DNA of 64,000 nucleotides from Darksidea phi (taxonomy: Eukaryota; Ascomycota; Dothideomycetes; Pleosporales; Lentitheciaceae): contig JASJFT010000033.1 in assembly GCA_030770425.1 (NCBI GenBank), forward strand, positions 186,001 to 250,000. Reading direction: 5' to 3'. A program made the position numbers and the translations under genes. Shown here piece by piece: positions 22,444-36,313 of this stretch; the first letter of the stretch is position 1; each line of letters opens with the position of its first letter. The notes beneath the pieces were generated by a model. That model saw nothing but the letters and a program-made list of their open reading frames with translations, was not told where the DNA came from and made no database searches.

Positions 22444-23004
22444 GATGGCGGCGGTAGGCGAGTTCAATTGCAGATGGAAGAAAGTTGACAGTACCGCGGA
22501 GTTGAGATGGAGCGCCAAGACCGTTCCGTATCACGCGGATTCGGAGCAGCCCGACATCTCTTCACTATGTATAGAACGAGCAGCGAACATAGCATGCGAG
22601 GATCCTCAAGATGGTGTGCCGCCAGCCAATAAGATTCGGGGTTTGAAATTAAATGCAGAAATGAGGCAAGAAGATATGCTGAACATACTGCTTACGTGCA
22701 GCGGTGCTACAATACCGCTTCATTTTATGCATTGAATTTGTCCTGGGACTAGGATTTTTTTTGATTCCTAACAAGAATGGTACTTTGAGAGGTTTCGACT
22801 CCCTTCACTCCATATAGCAAATATCTTCTTCAAGTCAGCGTCGGCAGCGTCTTGCTCGACTGACAACTTCATAGTCGCTTCCTACCATCTCTTTCCACGC
22901 GCTTTCGTCGTCATTGTCCCCTTGTCTGAGGTTTCGCCGCCTGCAATAAAATTTCCAGGCACATATAAGATCACCCAGTGCACAAACCTACCAAGCAGTA
23001 ACCA
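22444..23004. promoter_or_regulatory. Divergent intergenic region
   Basis: About 560 bp lie between uS14m (minus) and the membrane-protein pseudogene (plus), with a T-run at about 22754-22761. No further gene is seen. Confidence 0.4.
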
Positions 23005-24808
23005 ATGTCTACAAGAGCATCGAGCAGTGGACTCGTGGAAATAACCGCGCTCACCGCCCTCATTGGCTCCACCACAGCAGAGTCACTGGTCCTAGGCAGT
23101 AGAGGAGCAGCGGGTCTGCCATGGGCATGTATGAGCGCATTTGGCTCCTTGTTCCTGATTCGGGCTTGCGTTGCTGCTGCTACGCCAAGCTGGCTCAGGG
23201 ATACGTTAGGGTTCGAAATGCAAGTTGCGATGCCACTGTTGGGCTCAGCCTGGACCTCAGGCGGGCGTCCAAAGGCACAAAACGCGTCACCGACGCTATT
23301 GGCATCCGGATATTGTCCAAGCCAAAGGTATGGTGTTTATACGTTCATGTTCTTCATGCAGTTGACGTGGTATGTAGGGGAGCCACGGTCATCCCAAATC
23401 CCGAGTTGAGAATCTTGCACCTGCGCACCTACAACTCGGACTTACAGAGGACGTTTACGTATTCGACAACTACACAGCAAGAGCACTGCTAGCCTGTCCA
23501 CCGTCTGTAGACAACGAGGCCGTGCAACCTTGCATTTATATCAGAGACAACAAATGGCAGTTTGGTCCATGGCGGCGTCATCAACGCATTGTAGATTCAG
23601 CGGCCATTAGCCTGTCGCTTTTCAAACTGGCTGAATGCTACGTGTTCTGGTCGTTCGGCGCAAAGAGACTAGCTCTTGTCACCGGGATGAATTGGGCTTT
23701 CTTCTTCCTTTGTGCCGTTCTTCTCCAAACCATTGGCATTTCGCGAGAGGACCTTCATTTCGACGAAGACGCGGCCTATGAGGATATCATAACAGGCCAG
23801 CTTCCCGCAAACCAAATCCCAGGCAAGGACGGCAGGATCCTTTTGGGCATGCCACCGAACCCACGGAGGGGATTGGCATGACGTATAGTCTGGGCCGTCG
23901 GAAGCCTCGTGTCTGCCACTTCGCTTGTATCCATCTATCTTCTCCTCGGAAACCAGTTGCAACATCATATATACATTTGGGCCGGCTTTCAACTACTGTG
24001 GTTGGTGTGTCGATCCGTGTTTGTCCACTTCAGTACGGAAACAGACGACCTCACACATGGGGTGTCTAAGGTGGCAAAAGCACATCGACCTCATGACTTT
24101 GAAGCCCGTATGTTGGCTCTTGTTTTGGCACTTTCTAAATATCAGATACTGGTTCATCCAAGATCGTCGCTGAGAGGCCCGTGGTGCTACGTCGAGGACA
24201 TGCGAACAATGCTCAGGATCAATGAAGTGCTTAAAAACGCTGACTGGAGAATTCACGAGTTTATATTTGATGCATCGACCGTCGAAATCGGCGCTCCTAT
24301 AGAGGTCGAGATCCTAGGAATCATCAGCGACACCGTACTTTCAAGTATGTCCTGGGTGCAAGGTTCCAAGCCCACACCAATGGACCTATACGACTCTATC
24401 ATCCTACAAATCAGAACCGGCTCCATCACCCGCCTAGTCCCCAGCGCGCGGGCCCTAGGACGCATCCGAGAATCGACTCCCAAAACCCTGTCCGAGGTCG
24501 AGGCTCCGGCAGTCCACAGAGTGATGGAAAGAGGTGGTACTAACGATGGTACATGGGTGTCTTGGGCTGTTTGGATACCTTTGACGCATGACCGATGGGC
24601 ACACTTCTCGACCCCTTTGGAAGACATTAGGCTTGTTCGAAAGAGGACATTGACGGTTCTAAGCAGTGAACAGGTGACCAATGCGCTCAGGACAGGTGAC
24701 CTTGGTATCAGTCTCACGGCTGTCCATGATGTAGATGATGTTGTTCAAAAAGCTTTGAATGCGGGTAGAGGCCTTTGCCGAATGCTGGATCCCGGTATTA
24801 GAGATTGA
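23005..24808 (+). pseudogene. Large fungal integral membrane protein gene, apparently broken
   Basis: Coding signal continues for 1.8 kb but moves through three frames and across one stop. Frame 1 gives the N-terminus (MSTRASSSGLVEITALTALI ... ATPSWLRDTLG) to about 23215. Frame 2 carries DATVGLSLDLRRASKGTKRV and WCLYVHVLHAVDVVCRG to about 23420. Frame 3 carries EDVYVFDNYTARALL and, from 23522, long membrane segments. Frame 3 is then cut by a lone TGA at 23879-23881 (RRGLA-stop-RIVWAVGSLV), after which the same frame continues to 24808 (SIYLLLGNQLQHHIYIWAGF, then WLVCRSVFVHF). The family is an uncharacterised ascomycete multi-pass membrane protein, recognised from general familiarity only. No 40-70-nt intron with GT-AG sites removes the frame changes or the TGA. 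Sequencing errors remain an alternative. Confidence 0.6.
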
Positions 24809-25362
24809 ATAGTCGAACATTTCTTATTAGAAATACGTCGTACTCGAGGATATCGACGAGTCTATGGCCGAGGATTGAATATAATATGATTGTTCCTCTC
24901 TTTTGTGACGAGCTGCAAGGAAGCTTGGAAGTTGGCTTATAGCGCTTGTAGGACTTGTAGGAGAGTCGGATCTTCGGCGGTCTCTGTGGGGTCCTAGTAA
25001 AGTTGTCATTCTCTTTAGAGCTCTAACAAAATGTGGCGTGGGATGTTTGAAGGCTTGGCACACAGGGAAAAGCGCCTCACAGAACGGCCTCACAAACCTC
25101 TAGAAATGCATGCAGCGCAAGTATGGCCAGGGTTCATCTCGGTATTAAGGGCAATCTCCCTCCTAAAGCAGCTTCTACGGCCTCCATATTCGGCAGCGAA
25201 TTTCCCATCAGCCTACGTTACGTCGTAACTTTTGTTCCTCGGATTACTAATCATCACCGTTTGTCACGCTACGATTTAACCAATAGCTAAACCAAGATCT
25301 TCTCTTCCCTCTCCGTTAACCCAAACACAAAACTTTTACTTATACCTTAACCCACCCCTACC
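24809..25362. promoter_or_regulatory. Upstream region of the UFL1-like gene
   Basis: About 550 bp are non-coding. The leader just before 25363 is AC-rich and TA-poor, like other highly used fungal leaders. No TATA box stands out. Confidence 0.4.
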
Positions 25363-27306
25363 ATGTTCTCGGTACAGGACGTGCAAGACATTTTCCAATC
25401 TCTTCCACCCCCAAAATCCGGAAGTTTGCCTCGGTTGATCGTAACTGCGGGCGGTAATGAGCTTGTTACCGGAACCAGCCTCGCCCTTCACTTTGAGCGT
25501 CTAATGACCGATGGTGAGCCTTCTACTTCTCATGTCTGTTTTGGTGGGGTTTTGGCTGACATCTACATAGGTTCTGAACGGCAGTCCCTCGCGTCTTTGA
25601 GTCGCACATTAGACGCGGACCGCGATATTGTCCTCGAGCTTGTTCGGTCACGTCCACACTTCGTTCTTCTCAGTGAGAAAGAGCTCACAATTATTCCGAA
25701 AAAACAGCGAGACTCATTATGTCGGCACCTCCAGGAATGTCTGACACAAAGCCTGGTCGAGATATCTACCTTTACAAGAGACAATGACGTCTCAAGACAA
25801 AGTGTAGAAGCCCTCGTTCGCTTGAACCAAGGTTACGTCTCCGAAATCGGAGACTGCCTGCTCAGCAGGACGTATGAACAAGCACTCTCGCTGGCTGCCA
25901 AGGAACATCTGGACCGCTCATTACGGGATGTAAAGCCCACCAAACTCGCCCCGGATAATCTTCCAGGACGACCTCCTGTGTGGCTGATAGAAAGAACCCT
26001 TCAAAAGCTGCTCAAGGCACCGGAGTTTAGTTCTCAATTTTATGTCAACCAAGGGGTTGGTGCTATACAATGCAATCCCAAAGAAGCCGTTGTGCACAAG
26101 AGGGATGCTATTATTTCCCAGCTTAAGTCAGGTGAAGTGACAGCCCTCGATTTGCGAACCTTCGCGGCCGATTTTAAGGAGCTGTACGCTTCGTACGAGG
26201 ACGCTATGCTATACTTCAGCACTTCAAATGATGTCACCCTCATTGACGACCACGCGCTGTCGAACAAGTGGCTTGCGGTGATTGGAAATGAGGCCCTGCG
26301 CAATCTCGATGAAGATGGTTTCGTGGACTGCGCGGCAAAGGTTCAGACGAAGGCTCCTCTAGCCGTGAAAGCTGGCATCGTGGAATCTGTCATACGTTAC
26401 ATCATGGAAAATCACTCGTCGGAAATCCTTCAGATCCGAGAGTATGCCATTAAGCTCTCAAAGCATGTACTAGAACGGGATGTGCTCTTTGACTTGGTAA
26501 AAGCACAGGCAACAAACCAGTGGCAAGCCACAAAAGAGACGCCCGGTAAAGATGTCAAGTTTCAATTGTCGGATATCATCGCCGCTATTCCTACCGATCA
26601 GACTCTATTGCGTGTGATAGCACAAGACGACGCACTTGAGCCGGTGCTGGCAGAACGATTTTCAAATGAGATATCAGTCTTGGAATCCCAGAACGAGGAT
26701 GAATTCGCCGCACTTTGGATCGAGCGAGTGGTATCGCGGGTGTGCACCTACAACGAGGGTCTTGAACATGTCGAAGACAAGAAGCTGCAAGATCAGCTCG
26801 CTGAGCTTCTGAGAACATATCTGCAAAAGGAGCTACTTCCGGATACACTCGCGAAAGCTCAGTCACAAGGGCTCGTGCGCAGTAGAAAGACGCGGAAGAA
26901 TGTCCAAAAGCTTGAGTCTGCACTGAAGGCAGGCATAAAGGACCTAGCGGGTGTCCAATCGTCGATTGAGAAATTTGGACGAAAACAGGATATACAGGTT
27001 CCCGACAACACCTGCTCTACAGAGACCAAGAAGAATTTGGTCGGCGACATGGTCCGGAGAATGCAAAAGCCCAAAACCGATGGCCCGCTTCTCTTTCTTA
27101 CTTTGATTGTCGTTCTGTTTGCGAAGCACTATCCTGGAGTCGTCTACGCAACGGGTAAATTCGCCCCAAAACTGCTGAAACAACTCAGATCCAAGTTGAC
27201 TGGCGAAGACTACGAGCGCCTGGAGAATTGGAAGGAGCGGGCGAAAGCTGGTGCCCTGAACACAAGCGACAAGGAAGCTATGAGGCAGATGGTGGAAGAA
27301 AACTGA
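25363..27306 (+). CDS. Large protein with UFL1-like N-terminal half and C-terminal hydrophobic segment
   Basis: The frame is open across 647 codons, but a 57-nt in-frame intron (25514-25570: GTGAGC, CTGAC branch, ACATAG) is likely. It leaves 628 aa and joins LMTDG directly to SERQSL. The segment after this junction, with the pattern SLASLSRTLDADRDIVLELV, then FVLLSEKELTIIP and QECLTQSLVEISTFTRDNDV, aligns by eye with the N-terminal winged-helix part of UFL1, the UFM1 E3 ligase. There the order is a Leu-rich helix, a V-x-L-V-L-G strand, and a helix ending in V-T-I-S-E-L. The middle also has repeated winged-helix-like units (KSGEVTALDLRTFAADFKE). A hydrophobic segment (LLFLTLIVVLFA) precedes a basic C-terminus. 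The UFL1 assignment is by eye and tentative; otherwise the protein is uncharacterised. Confidence 0.45.
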   Translation: MFSVQDVQDIFQSLPPPKSGSLPRLIVTAGGNELVTGTSLALHFERLMTDGEPSTSHVCFGGVLADIYIGSERQSLASLSRTLDADRDIVLELVRSRPHFVLLSEKELTIIPKKQRDSLCRHLQECLTQSLVEISTFTRDNDVSRQSVEALVRLNQGYVSEIGDCLLSRTYEQALSLAAKEHLDRSLRDVKPTKLAPDNLPGRPPVWLIERTLQKLLKAPEFSSQFYVNQGVGAIQCNPKEAVVHKRDAIISQLKSGEVTALDLRTFAADFKELYASYEDAMLYFSTSNDVTLIDDHALSNKWLAVIGNEALRNLDEDGFVDCAAKVQTKAPLAVKAGIVESVIRYIMENHSSEILQIREYAIKLSKHVLERDVLFDLVKAQATNQWQATKETPGKDVKFQLSDIIAAIPTDQTLLRVIAQDDALEPVLAERFSNEISVLESQNEDEFAALWIERVVSRVCTYNEGLEHVEDKKLQDQLAELLRTYLQKELLPDTLAKAQSQGLVRSRKTRKNVQKLESALKAGIKDLAGVQSSIEKFGRKQDIQVPDNTCSTETKKNLVGDMVRRMQKPKTDGPLLFLTLIVVLFAKHYPGVVYATGKFAPKLLKQLRSKLTGEDYERLENWKERAKAGALNTSDKEAMRQMVEEN

Positions 27307-27933
27307 TTACGCTTGGAGGAAGGGAGCACCATCCATCCATGTCAACGGAGCAACTAGGTTTTCGAGTGGACCTGTGACTTCCTTATCTTAAGAGCTTTCT
27401 AGGGACAGTATTTTGCTGAGGCTGTTCTGGCGGATATGTGCTGCAGGTATAGATTTGGAATCAAGGCTTGCGGAACTAGACTATGAACTTGGCATTGATG
27501 ACAAGGGTTTTCAGAGGTCCGGCTTGACCAGAAGCTTATCTCCCGATATCTTTTCTGAACACAGTACAAATTCCTTCTTTGCCTCCACAGCTCTTCTAAT
27601 TCAGCACCCATTTCCATTTCCTCTTATGCTTCTCATGAGCCTAGGCCGCTTTTGGTTAATTATGTGCGGCTAGAGCGATACATGCGTAAGTCCTACTAAG
27701 CACGCAAGTGCCTAGCAGACGGCTCAATATGAGACTTCTTTAATACCTAAGTCTCGCCCAACTGAAGCTTCCCCTCTTCTTAAACCTTAGACGCTCACGA
27801 TAGCTGAACAATCAGGGGATTCACCATAGATGTAAGTCGCTAGGGAATTGGCTTCCTCAAGTGCTACCTTGTACGTAAGTATAGTCGGAGAAACATCTAA
27901 GGGAGTATACTAACAGGATTTTTCAGACTGCTC
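27307..27933. other. Convergent intergenic region
   Basis: This is about 630 bp of 3' flanks of the UFL1-like and ankyrin genes. A short frame at 27413 has no recognisable content. Confidence 0.4.
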
Positions 27934-30436
27934 TCAAGCTTCCGTCTCGGTCGTAGTCAATTGAGAAAAGCTTTCCAAGGCATCTTCAAAACATTCAGAC
28001 TGTTCCTCATCATTGATATCTTGCTCGTTCTCCTCACTGTTCAGTGAATTGTCCTCCACGGCAGCAGAGACAATCTTGTTTCCCTTCTTATCCAGTAGGT
28101 TTTGGAAGGCAGCAAGCTCTTCCTCAAAGGGGAATCGCAGACCAGATACATCGTTGCGCCGCTCAGTGAACATAACCTTAAGTTCGTTCGGGTCATAATC
28201 TACCGGTGGGGATTGGAAGGCGGCAAGGATGTTCATGGCTTCCACGGTACCGTATATGGCCGCTATTTTCAAAACATTGTCATAGGAATGTAAGGTCGTA
28301 TCCCAGCAAAGACGGGCGCCAAGCTCACATAGAACCTCTATGGATGCGTAGGCGCTGTAAAAAATGGCCAAACAGATAAGCGATTCCTCCTTGTAGTTAA
28401 GCGCATTTATATCGCAGCCAAACCTGGCGAGAGCTCTAATGCCAGAGGGTTTGTCCAATACAGTGGCTACACACAGTGGCGTCCGGCCGTCAGTATCCTG
28501 AGCTTCGAGATCTGCGTGGTGGTTTCTCAATGTCGAGACAATTTCTTCCATACTGGATTGCGGTAATACCCTATGCATCAAATAGTGGAGAGGGGTCTTG
28601 CCAACGATATCGGAAACATTTGGGTCAGCTCCTGCATTGAGGAGCTGATTGACGCACTCGAGAGATCCTCTTCCGGCGGCGTAATGGAGGGCAGTTTTGT
28701 GCAACCTGTCCCTCAAGTCCACGAGAGCGTGATAAGAGAGCAAGAGTTGGACAGTAACATGATCGGCTCGGGAAGCTGCCCACATTAGGGGTGATTTGCC
28801 AGTCCAGTCTTGCTCGTTAAGCCTTGAAGGCTCCAGTTCCAATTGCGTTTGAATATCAGCGCTAGATAGACCTACTATTATTCGGTGTATCGGAGTGAGA
28901 TTCAAGTTATAGGAATCATCTGAACCAACAAGAGCCCTCAGCTTAATGACGTAAGGATTTGTAGGCTCAAGTCCCAATATCATCAGCCAGGCTAGGTCTG
29001 CTGGCGTTCTACCAAAGAATATCTTAGTCATTCCATAACTTTGAGACCAATTTTGAAGGGACGAACTAACGTTCCAATTCTGGTTTTGAAATACCAGTCA
29101 GCTCCAGCCGTTACCAATAAAGAGCAGAGGTCAAATCGCCAGAAACGCACAGCCCACTATAAGTATATCAGTGTTAATCGTATCACAGATATTCAGAGAT
29201 CTGTAAGCCTTCATCGGAATTCAACACTTACATGAAGCATCGATGTACCATCAGGAGTAACATCATATGGTGATAGGTCTCTTTGCTGAAGAAGTTGCCT
29301 TATCTTATCGGCATTTCCATAATAGATATACCTCCAGCAGCGATGAGAGAGCGAAATTTCCCTTGGCATTCTGACAAACCAGGATGAATTAATGCCATCC
29401 AGATTGCCCCACGTGGAGTGCACAATAGCGCTTCGCATCATCCAGGTAGGGAAGTAATAAGTGAAGCGCGATAATGATGTGGGGTGGGACCGGAGGCATT
29501 TAGTCGAATTGCATGGTCGTATATCCAGAGTAGGAGTTTCTGTCGTAGAGTAGAATAGAGTCCCTACAACTGCTGATAACCATCGAGGTGTTCGATACCG
29601 TTTCGTCACATGGCATTGACAGTTGCAAAATGACTCGCAGTGCTTCAATGGAATTGATGTTGTAATACGGAGCTGATGGGACGTGGCTAAAGTGTCGACT
29701 TGAACCGGTTGCTTTTGGGCTGAAGCAAGGTCGACCAGTGCCACAGAAGATTTAGTCCTGTCCCTAAGTGAGTTACTTCCTTCCGGTAGCCCCCCTTGTA
29801 GGGCCGTGATCTGTGCGATTATCTGTTCCAATGTTGCTGAGGTCTTGACGTAGTGATTGTTTTCCACAATGACTGCTTCTTCAATGGCTGATAGCAGCCT
29901 CGGGGTCTGACGACTAGGAAGATCAGATTTATATCAGAGGTGTTGTAGATAGTGTTTACTAACAGGTTTGCTGAAAGCAATATCAGTTGAAGATTTTGGT
30001 GTGCTTCAGAAACCACCCCGCGAAGCTCTGAGAGCCTTTTCCTCTTGTTTTCACTAAGTGAGAGCCGCGACATGCCATTTCCCTTTCTCAACAGGCTACC
30101 CCATATGAAATCAACAAGTTGATCAAGGGATGCCTGAATCCTATCAATGGCATGGGGAAGATCTCGGTAGCTCTGCTGCGCAGCCGGGGCTGTGCTGCTC
30201 TTTAGAGTGTCCGTGTAATCACGTACTGTGATCAGTGTCGCTTGCACATCCGTGACCTTGCCATAGTGTTAATTCCGCTATCGAGAAAGGGTTAAGAACG
30301 ATATTACCGAGTTCATAAGCATAAGAAATTCTACACCGGGGTTCAGTCGCGATCGAAGATGCTCTAGCCCTTTGAGCACCACGCCAGCCGTAGATAACAG
30401 TGTGAGAATACTAGCTGTTACTGAAAGCGGATCCAT
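27934..30436 (-). CDS. Ankyrin-repeat protein with fungal N-terminal helical domain
   Basis: Exons are 30436-30308, 30256-29960, 29906-29232 and 29156-27934. Introns of 51, 53 and 75 nt have good sites. Residues 1 to about 140 form the hydrophobic/helical 'fungal N-terminal' domain often found on NLR-like and ankyrin proteins (MDPLSVTASILTLLSTAGVV). A Cys-rich CNCQCHV stretch and FTYYFPTWMMR follow. The C-terminal half holds ankyrin repeats with clear TPLHYL/TALHYAAGRG and DGRTPLCVA motifs, ending in an acidic tail. Such proteins are often linked to self/non-self recognition. The last exon needs a one-base correction near 29088: the frame that encodes CSLLVTAGADWYFK is one base out with NWNVSSSLQNW, so the gene may be broken here. 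Confidence 0.75.
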
Positions 30437-32048
30437 TCGGAAGTATTCGAGCCACCAAGTGTAGGTACTGACTTCTTAAAACGTAAGTGTAGCCTGTGGG
30501 ATAAAAGAAAACAATATAGGGACGTCCAGACATGGACAGCTTTTTGAGCGGCGAGGCTGTGTCAAGCCGCCGCGGGGCTGTGTCAAGTCGCCGCTAAGCG
30601 GTCTGCATCCTGAGGCACCCAATCCTCAAGTAGCAGGTGTTTTAACTGGCTAGCTATCGGTCTTGGCACATGCAATCTTTAGGTAGCAGCCTGGAGATAT
30701 ACTCAGCCTTGGATGCAACAATGCAACACCATAATCATAATTCTTCAAATCCAGCATTTTAGTATTAGAACTTAGGTTTTGTCTTATGCTATGATAATTT
30801 CATGTTATAGTTTTGGTGTGCGGGGTTGCAGAAAGAACTCCGTGGCTCCTTTCTTCACTTGGGTCAGGTCCATCTAGCTCGAGATATATGAATGCTAGCG
30901 GAAGGTTCTGTTGGAACTAAATTGGAGTTGTGGCTGAAGCCCGAGGCAGATTTGGCTGGTTGGGTGGCCGAGGCTAATGTAATTAGCATGAGTATCGACG
31001 AAGTACATGGTGGTTGGAGGGTTGATATCTAAAATGGGTCTAGCGTGAACATGCGATGACAAAGCACGGGCGGCGTTATTCGATTCCATCATCCGGAGAT
31101 GTCGGAAAGGATTCTATACTATCCGAAGTGCTATGATAGCATCACGAAGCCGGTCCTCCGTGACACCAAATGTGGACGCGATTCCACGCGAAGTCAACAA
31201 CGCCAAAAGACCAAGATGTCGGATCGCAGGAGACCGCTGTGTATATAGCTCGGGTCCTCGGGGCCGATCGGCCGAAAGAAAAGAGAAGGCAATTCCGGCG
31301 TATCCGCCATCTAAAACTCACTCTATACCGTGTCATCTATTGCAGAACCCGCATACGGCTATAGAAACGGAGACGCATATTACAGAGAAACAACGCACCA
31401 TGTTCACCTCTCTCCACTCGTTCGTTCCCCGTATACACGGCTGAAGGGACCGACCCAGGCGTGCAGGCACGCGACAGTTTTGATTTGTGTTCGAGATTAT
31501 TTGTCATCGTCTTTGTCTATTGATGGCTGCAGAGCCTGATAGCTCATCATGGTAGTCGAAGTCACAGCAAGAAGGTTGGATGTTCAAGATGACCTTCGAT
31601 GACAACATCGCCTCATACACGATCAGATGGCCGGTTGAAGCCGCGGAGTCCAATGAGGAAAAGGATTAGCAGGAACCGCACCGAAACATGGGACGCCCGA
31701 TTACACGATCGATCTTGCCGTCGCCGTTTGATTGGTCGAGTCTCAGTCTTTGTCCAAAAGAGTTTTGTGACTACCAAGGTTAGCGCGGATTGCGCCATAC
31801 TGCTCGAGTATGAGACCTTCGCACGTTTGATTTCCAACCAGAGGCGAAGCCGATTGCGGACCTTGGTATATACTGTCGAGGCATTGCTTTTCTGAGTTTG
31901 TTCTTCCTCGCTGCTCGCTATTGTCTCCAGCATTACGTGTTACCTTGTACATTTCAAGCCACCACAAGACACCACAAGACACCAAATTTGGCAACTTTTG
32001 CAACATATACCTTGTGTGCATACCTTCTAGTTGCTTTGCAGCGTCGCC
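30437..32048. other. 1.6-kb intergenic region with short tandem duplications
   Basis: The region lies between the ankyrin gene and PAPS reductase and is upstream of both. It has a 19-bp unit, GGCTGTGTCAAG(C/T)CGCCGC, present twice at 30555-30594, and a 10-bp tandem ACCACAAGAC at about 31961-31981. Short frames at 31133-31933 on both strands overlap each other and have no protein-like content. Confidence 0.45.
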
Positions 32049-33007
32049 ATGTCCTCGGCTCTGTTCGGAGCCAAGTACGGAGCAACCACTATGATCAACG
32101 ATGACGAGTCTGGCTATGCCTCTGGTGCCTCGAGCCATGATAGTCTGCCAGAGGTCTACTTCAGCAAGCCTCATCTCAAGTATATCAACGCCCAGTTGTC
32201 GCAGCTGGAGCCTCAAGGTCGGTCATGGACCCCACTTTGACCACCACACGTAGACTAACATGACCAGACATCCTTCGATGGTGCATCACATCACTGCCTG
32301 GTCTGTACCAGACTACGGCCTTTGGCTTGACTGGCCTGGTCACCATCGACATGCTTTCCAAGCTCGATGGCCCGCTAAAGCACAACATTGATCTCATCTT
32401 CCTCGACACTCTGTACCACTTCGACGAAACCTATGCCCTGGTCGATCGAATCCGGAGGCGATATGGCACCCCTATCCACATTTACAAGCCCCGTGGATGC
32501 GACACAGTCGACGATTTTGTCGCCCAGCACGGCGACAAATTCTGGGAGACAAACGAAGAGATGTACGACTATGTCGCCAAGGTCGAGCCTGGAATGCGGG
32601 CCTACTCCGACCTTCAAGTCAAGGCTGTGCTCACCGGGCGACGAAGGAGTCAAGGTGCCCAGCGTGGCGATCTCGATATCGTCGAGGTCGACGACCAGGG
32701 TATGATCAAGGTCAACCCACTCGCCAACTGGTCCTTCAAGGAAGTGCAGGAGTACATCAAGACCAACAAGGTTCCATACAACGACCTTCTCGACCGCGGA
32801 TACAAAAGCGTTGGCGACTGGCATTCGACTCAACCCGTTGCTGCGGGCGAGGATGAGCGTTCCGGTCGCTGGAAAGGCCGCAGCAAGACCGAGTGCGGTA
32901 TTCACAACCCGAAGTCGCGGTACGCTGCATTCCTCCTAGAACAGGAAAAGAAGCGAGCGGAAGACGAGCTGGCGTCGCGGCTTGAGGATGTGTCCATTGT
33001 TGCGTGA
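32049..33007 (+). CDS. MET16: PAPS reductase (thioredoxin-dependent)
   Basis: Two exons (32049-32217 and 32268-33007) give 302 aa. The 50-nt intron has the unusual donor GTCGGT and acceptor GACCAG; it joins LEPQ to DILRW in frame. The enzyme reduces 3'-phosphoadenylyl sulfate to sulfite in sulfate assimilation. The fold is the adenine-nucleotide alpha-hydrolase type: LYQTTAFGLTGLVTIDML replaces the P-loop, followed by IDLIFLDTLYHFDETYALVD. The C-terminal TECGIH motif holds the catalytic cysteine, and no iron-sulfur CC...CC motif is present, so it is the PAPS-type and not the APS-type enzyme. ATP sulfurylase lies 0.7 kb downstream on the same strand. Confidence 0.95.
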
Positions 33008-33714
33008 GGATGCAATGTCGTCATCGGGAAATTTTCTGAGTGGTCCGTCTGTAGCATTTTAGCATTGGCGTTTGGGACATTTAGCGAATTGCATGGGGGA
33101 GGATTCCCCAGGGAATCGCTCAACGAGCAGATCCTGGGTCGAGAAAATAAATAACCCGGAGATCGATCCGGCCTACTGACGCTCGAATCAAAATGCCAAA
33201 ATCCACAGTTTGCTGTATCCCTCGTTGTGTGACGTAGATTAGCGGTTTGAGATATCCCCGGACACGGGACATTCTGCCACGATTGCAAGGCGTCCACCTC
33301 TCCAAGACGCCTGACGGAATAGACCGCGCTCGTGCTATTGCGCAATCGCTTCTAAGACATTGCCGATCCGAACGTGTGCTCCGAAGATAGCTAGTCTAGC
33401 CCATGGATGTCCCGTAACGGCCAGTGAATGGCAAACGGGCCGGGAGTGAAGAAATACATAAGGTCCCACCAGCCGACAGATTTTTCGCCGCTTGCTCTCA
33501 ACACTCTTGCTCTTCCTTTCCACTCTCATACCTCTTGCTATCTTGGACGCGCCACGACCTTTGCCTCGGTGACGTTTGCGGCGAAGGCTTTGGGCAGAAG
33601 GCGGTCTCGATATACCCAGATTGCACCACTTTCGAGCAATTGACCTGCTATTCTCTTCGCCATATCAACGAACCTCCACCGCCTCCGACATAGTCACTTC
33701 ACCTTTGTTTCAAC
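33008..33714. promoter_or_regulatory. Intergenic region between PAPS reductase and ATP sulfurylase genes
   Basis: This is about 700 bp including the ATP sulfurylase promoter and a CT/CA-rich leader (33640-33710). I looked for a palindromic bZIP site of the Cys3/MetR type (ATGRYRYCAT) and did not find a convincing copy by eye. Confidence 0.4.
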
Positions 33715-35859
<2,145 letters not shown>

Positions 35860-36313
35860 GCGTGTATAGAACTCACGTAACACGTATGAGTGACGTGCGC
35901 GGGGGTGAGAGTTTCTTTTCTTCTTTTCTCGGCAATAGACTTGGCTTCTTGGGATATGACGGGATGTTTCAATGAGGTTTCTTGCATTGATCGACTGCCT
36001 GGCGGCGATACCTTTCCCGCTGTGAGCGCGGAAAAGCAATGATATTACTGCTTTGGGGATGATTGCTGCGGATCTTGATGTGATGTGTGAGGTGTGGAGA
36101 TGGGCGGGAGCACGCAAGATGCCCGTTGATGATGATATTTGGTTAGCCGCACGAAGGGAAATTGGGATGGTTAGTGGCCTCGGACATATTTGTGGGTGGA
36201 TGGTCGATGTCTGGATTGCGGCTTTTTATGTTGTGAAGAGCCCCTTTTCCCCAAGAGCAACCGGACGAGATGAGCGATGAATGACAAGGGTCGCTCCATC
36301 CAGCAATCCCATT
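35860..36313. other. Convergent intergenic region
   Basis: This is about 450 bp of 3' flanks of ATP sulfurylase and the SET-domain gene. No other gene is seen. Confidence 0.45.

Noticed and set aside
29080..29114. 35-nt intron (GTAACG...CCAG) in the ankyrin gene
   Set aside because: Too short compared with all other introns here, and it would delete part of a good ankyrin unit. A one-base slip is simpler.
31133..31933. Several 60-100-codon frames on both strands upstream of PAPS reductase
   Set aside because: They overlap each other, lack protein-like composition and fall in promoter sequence.
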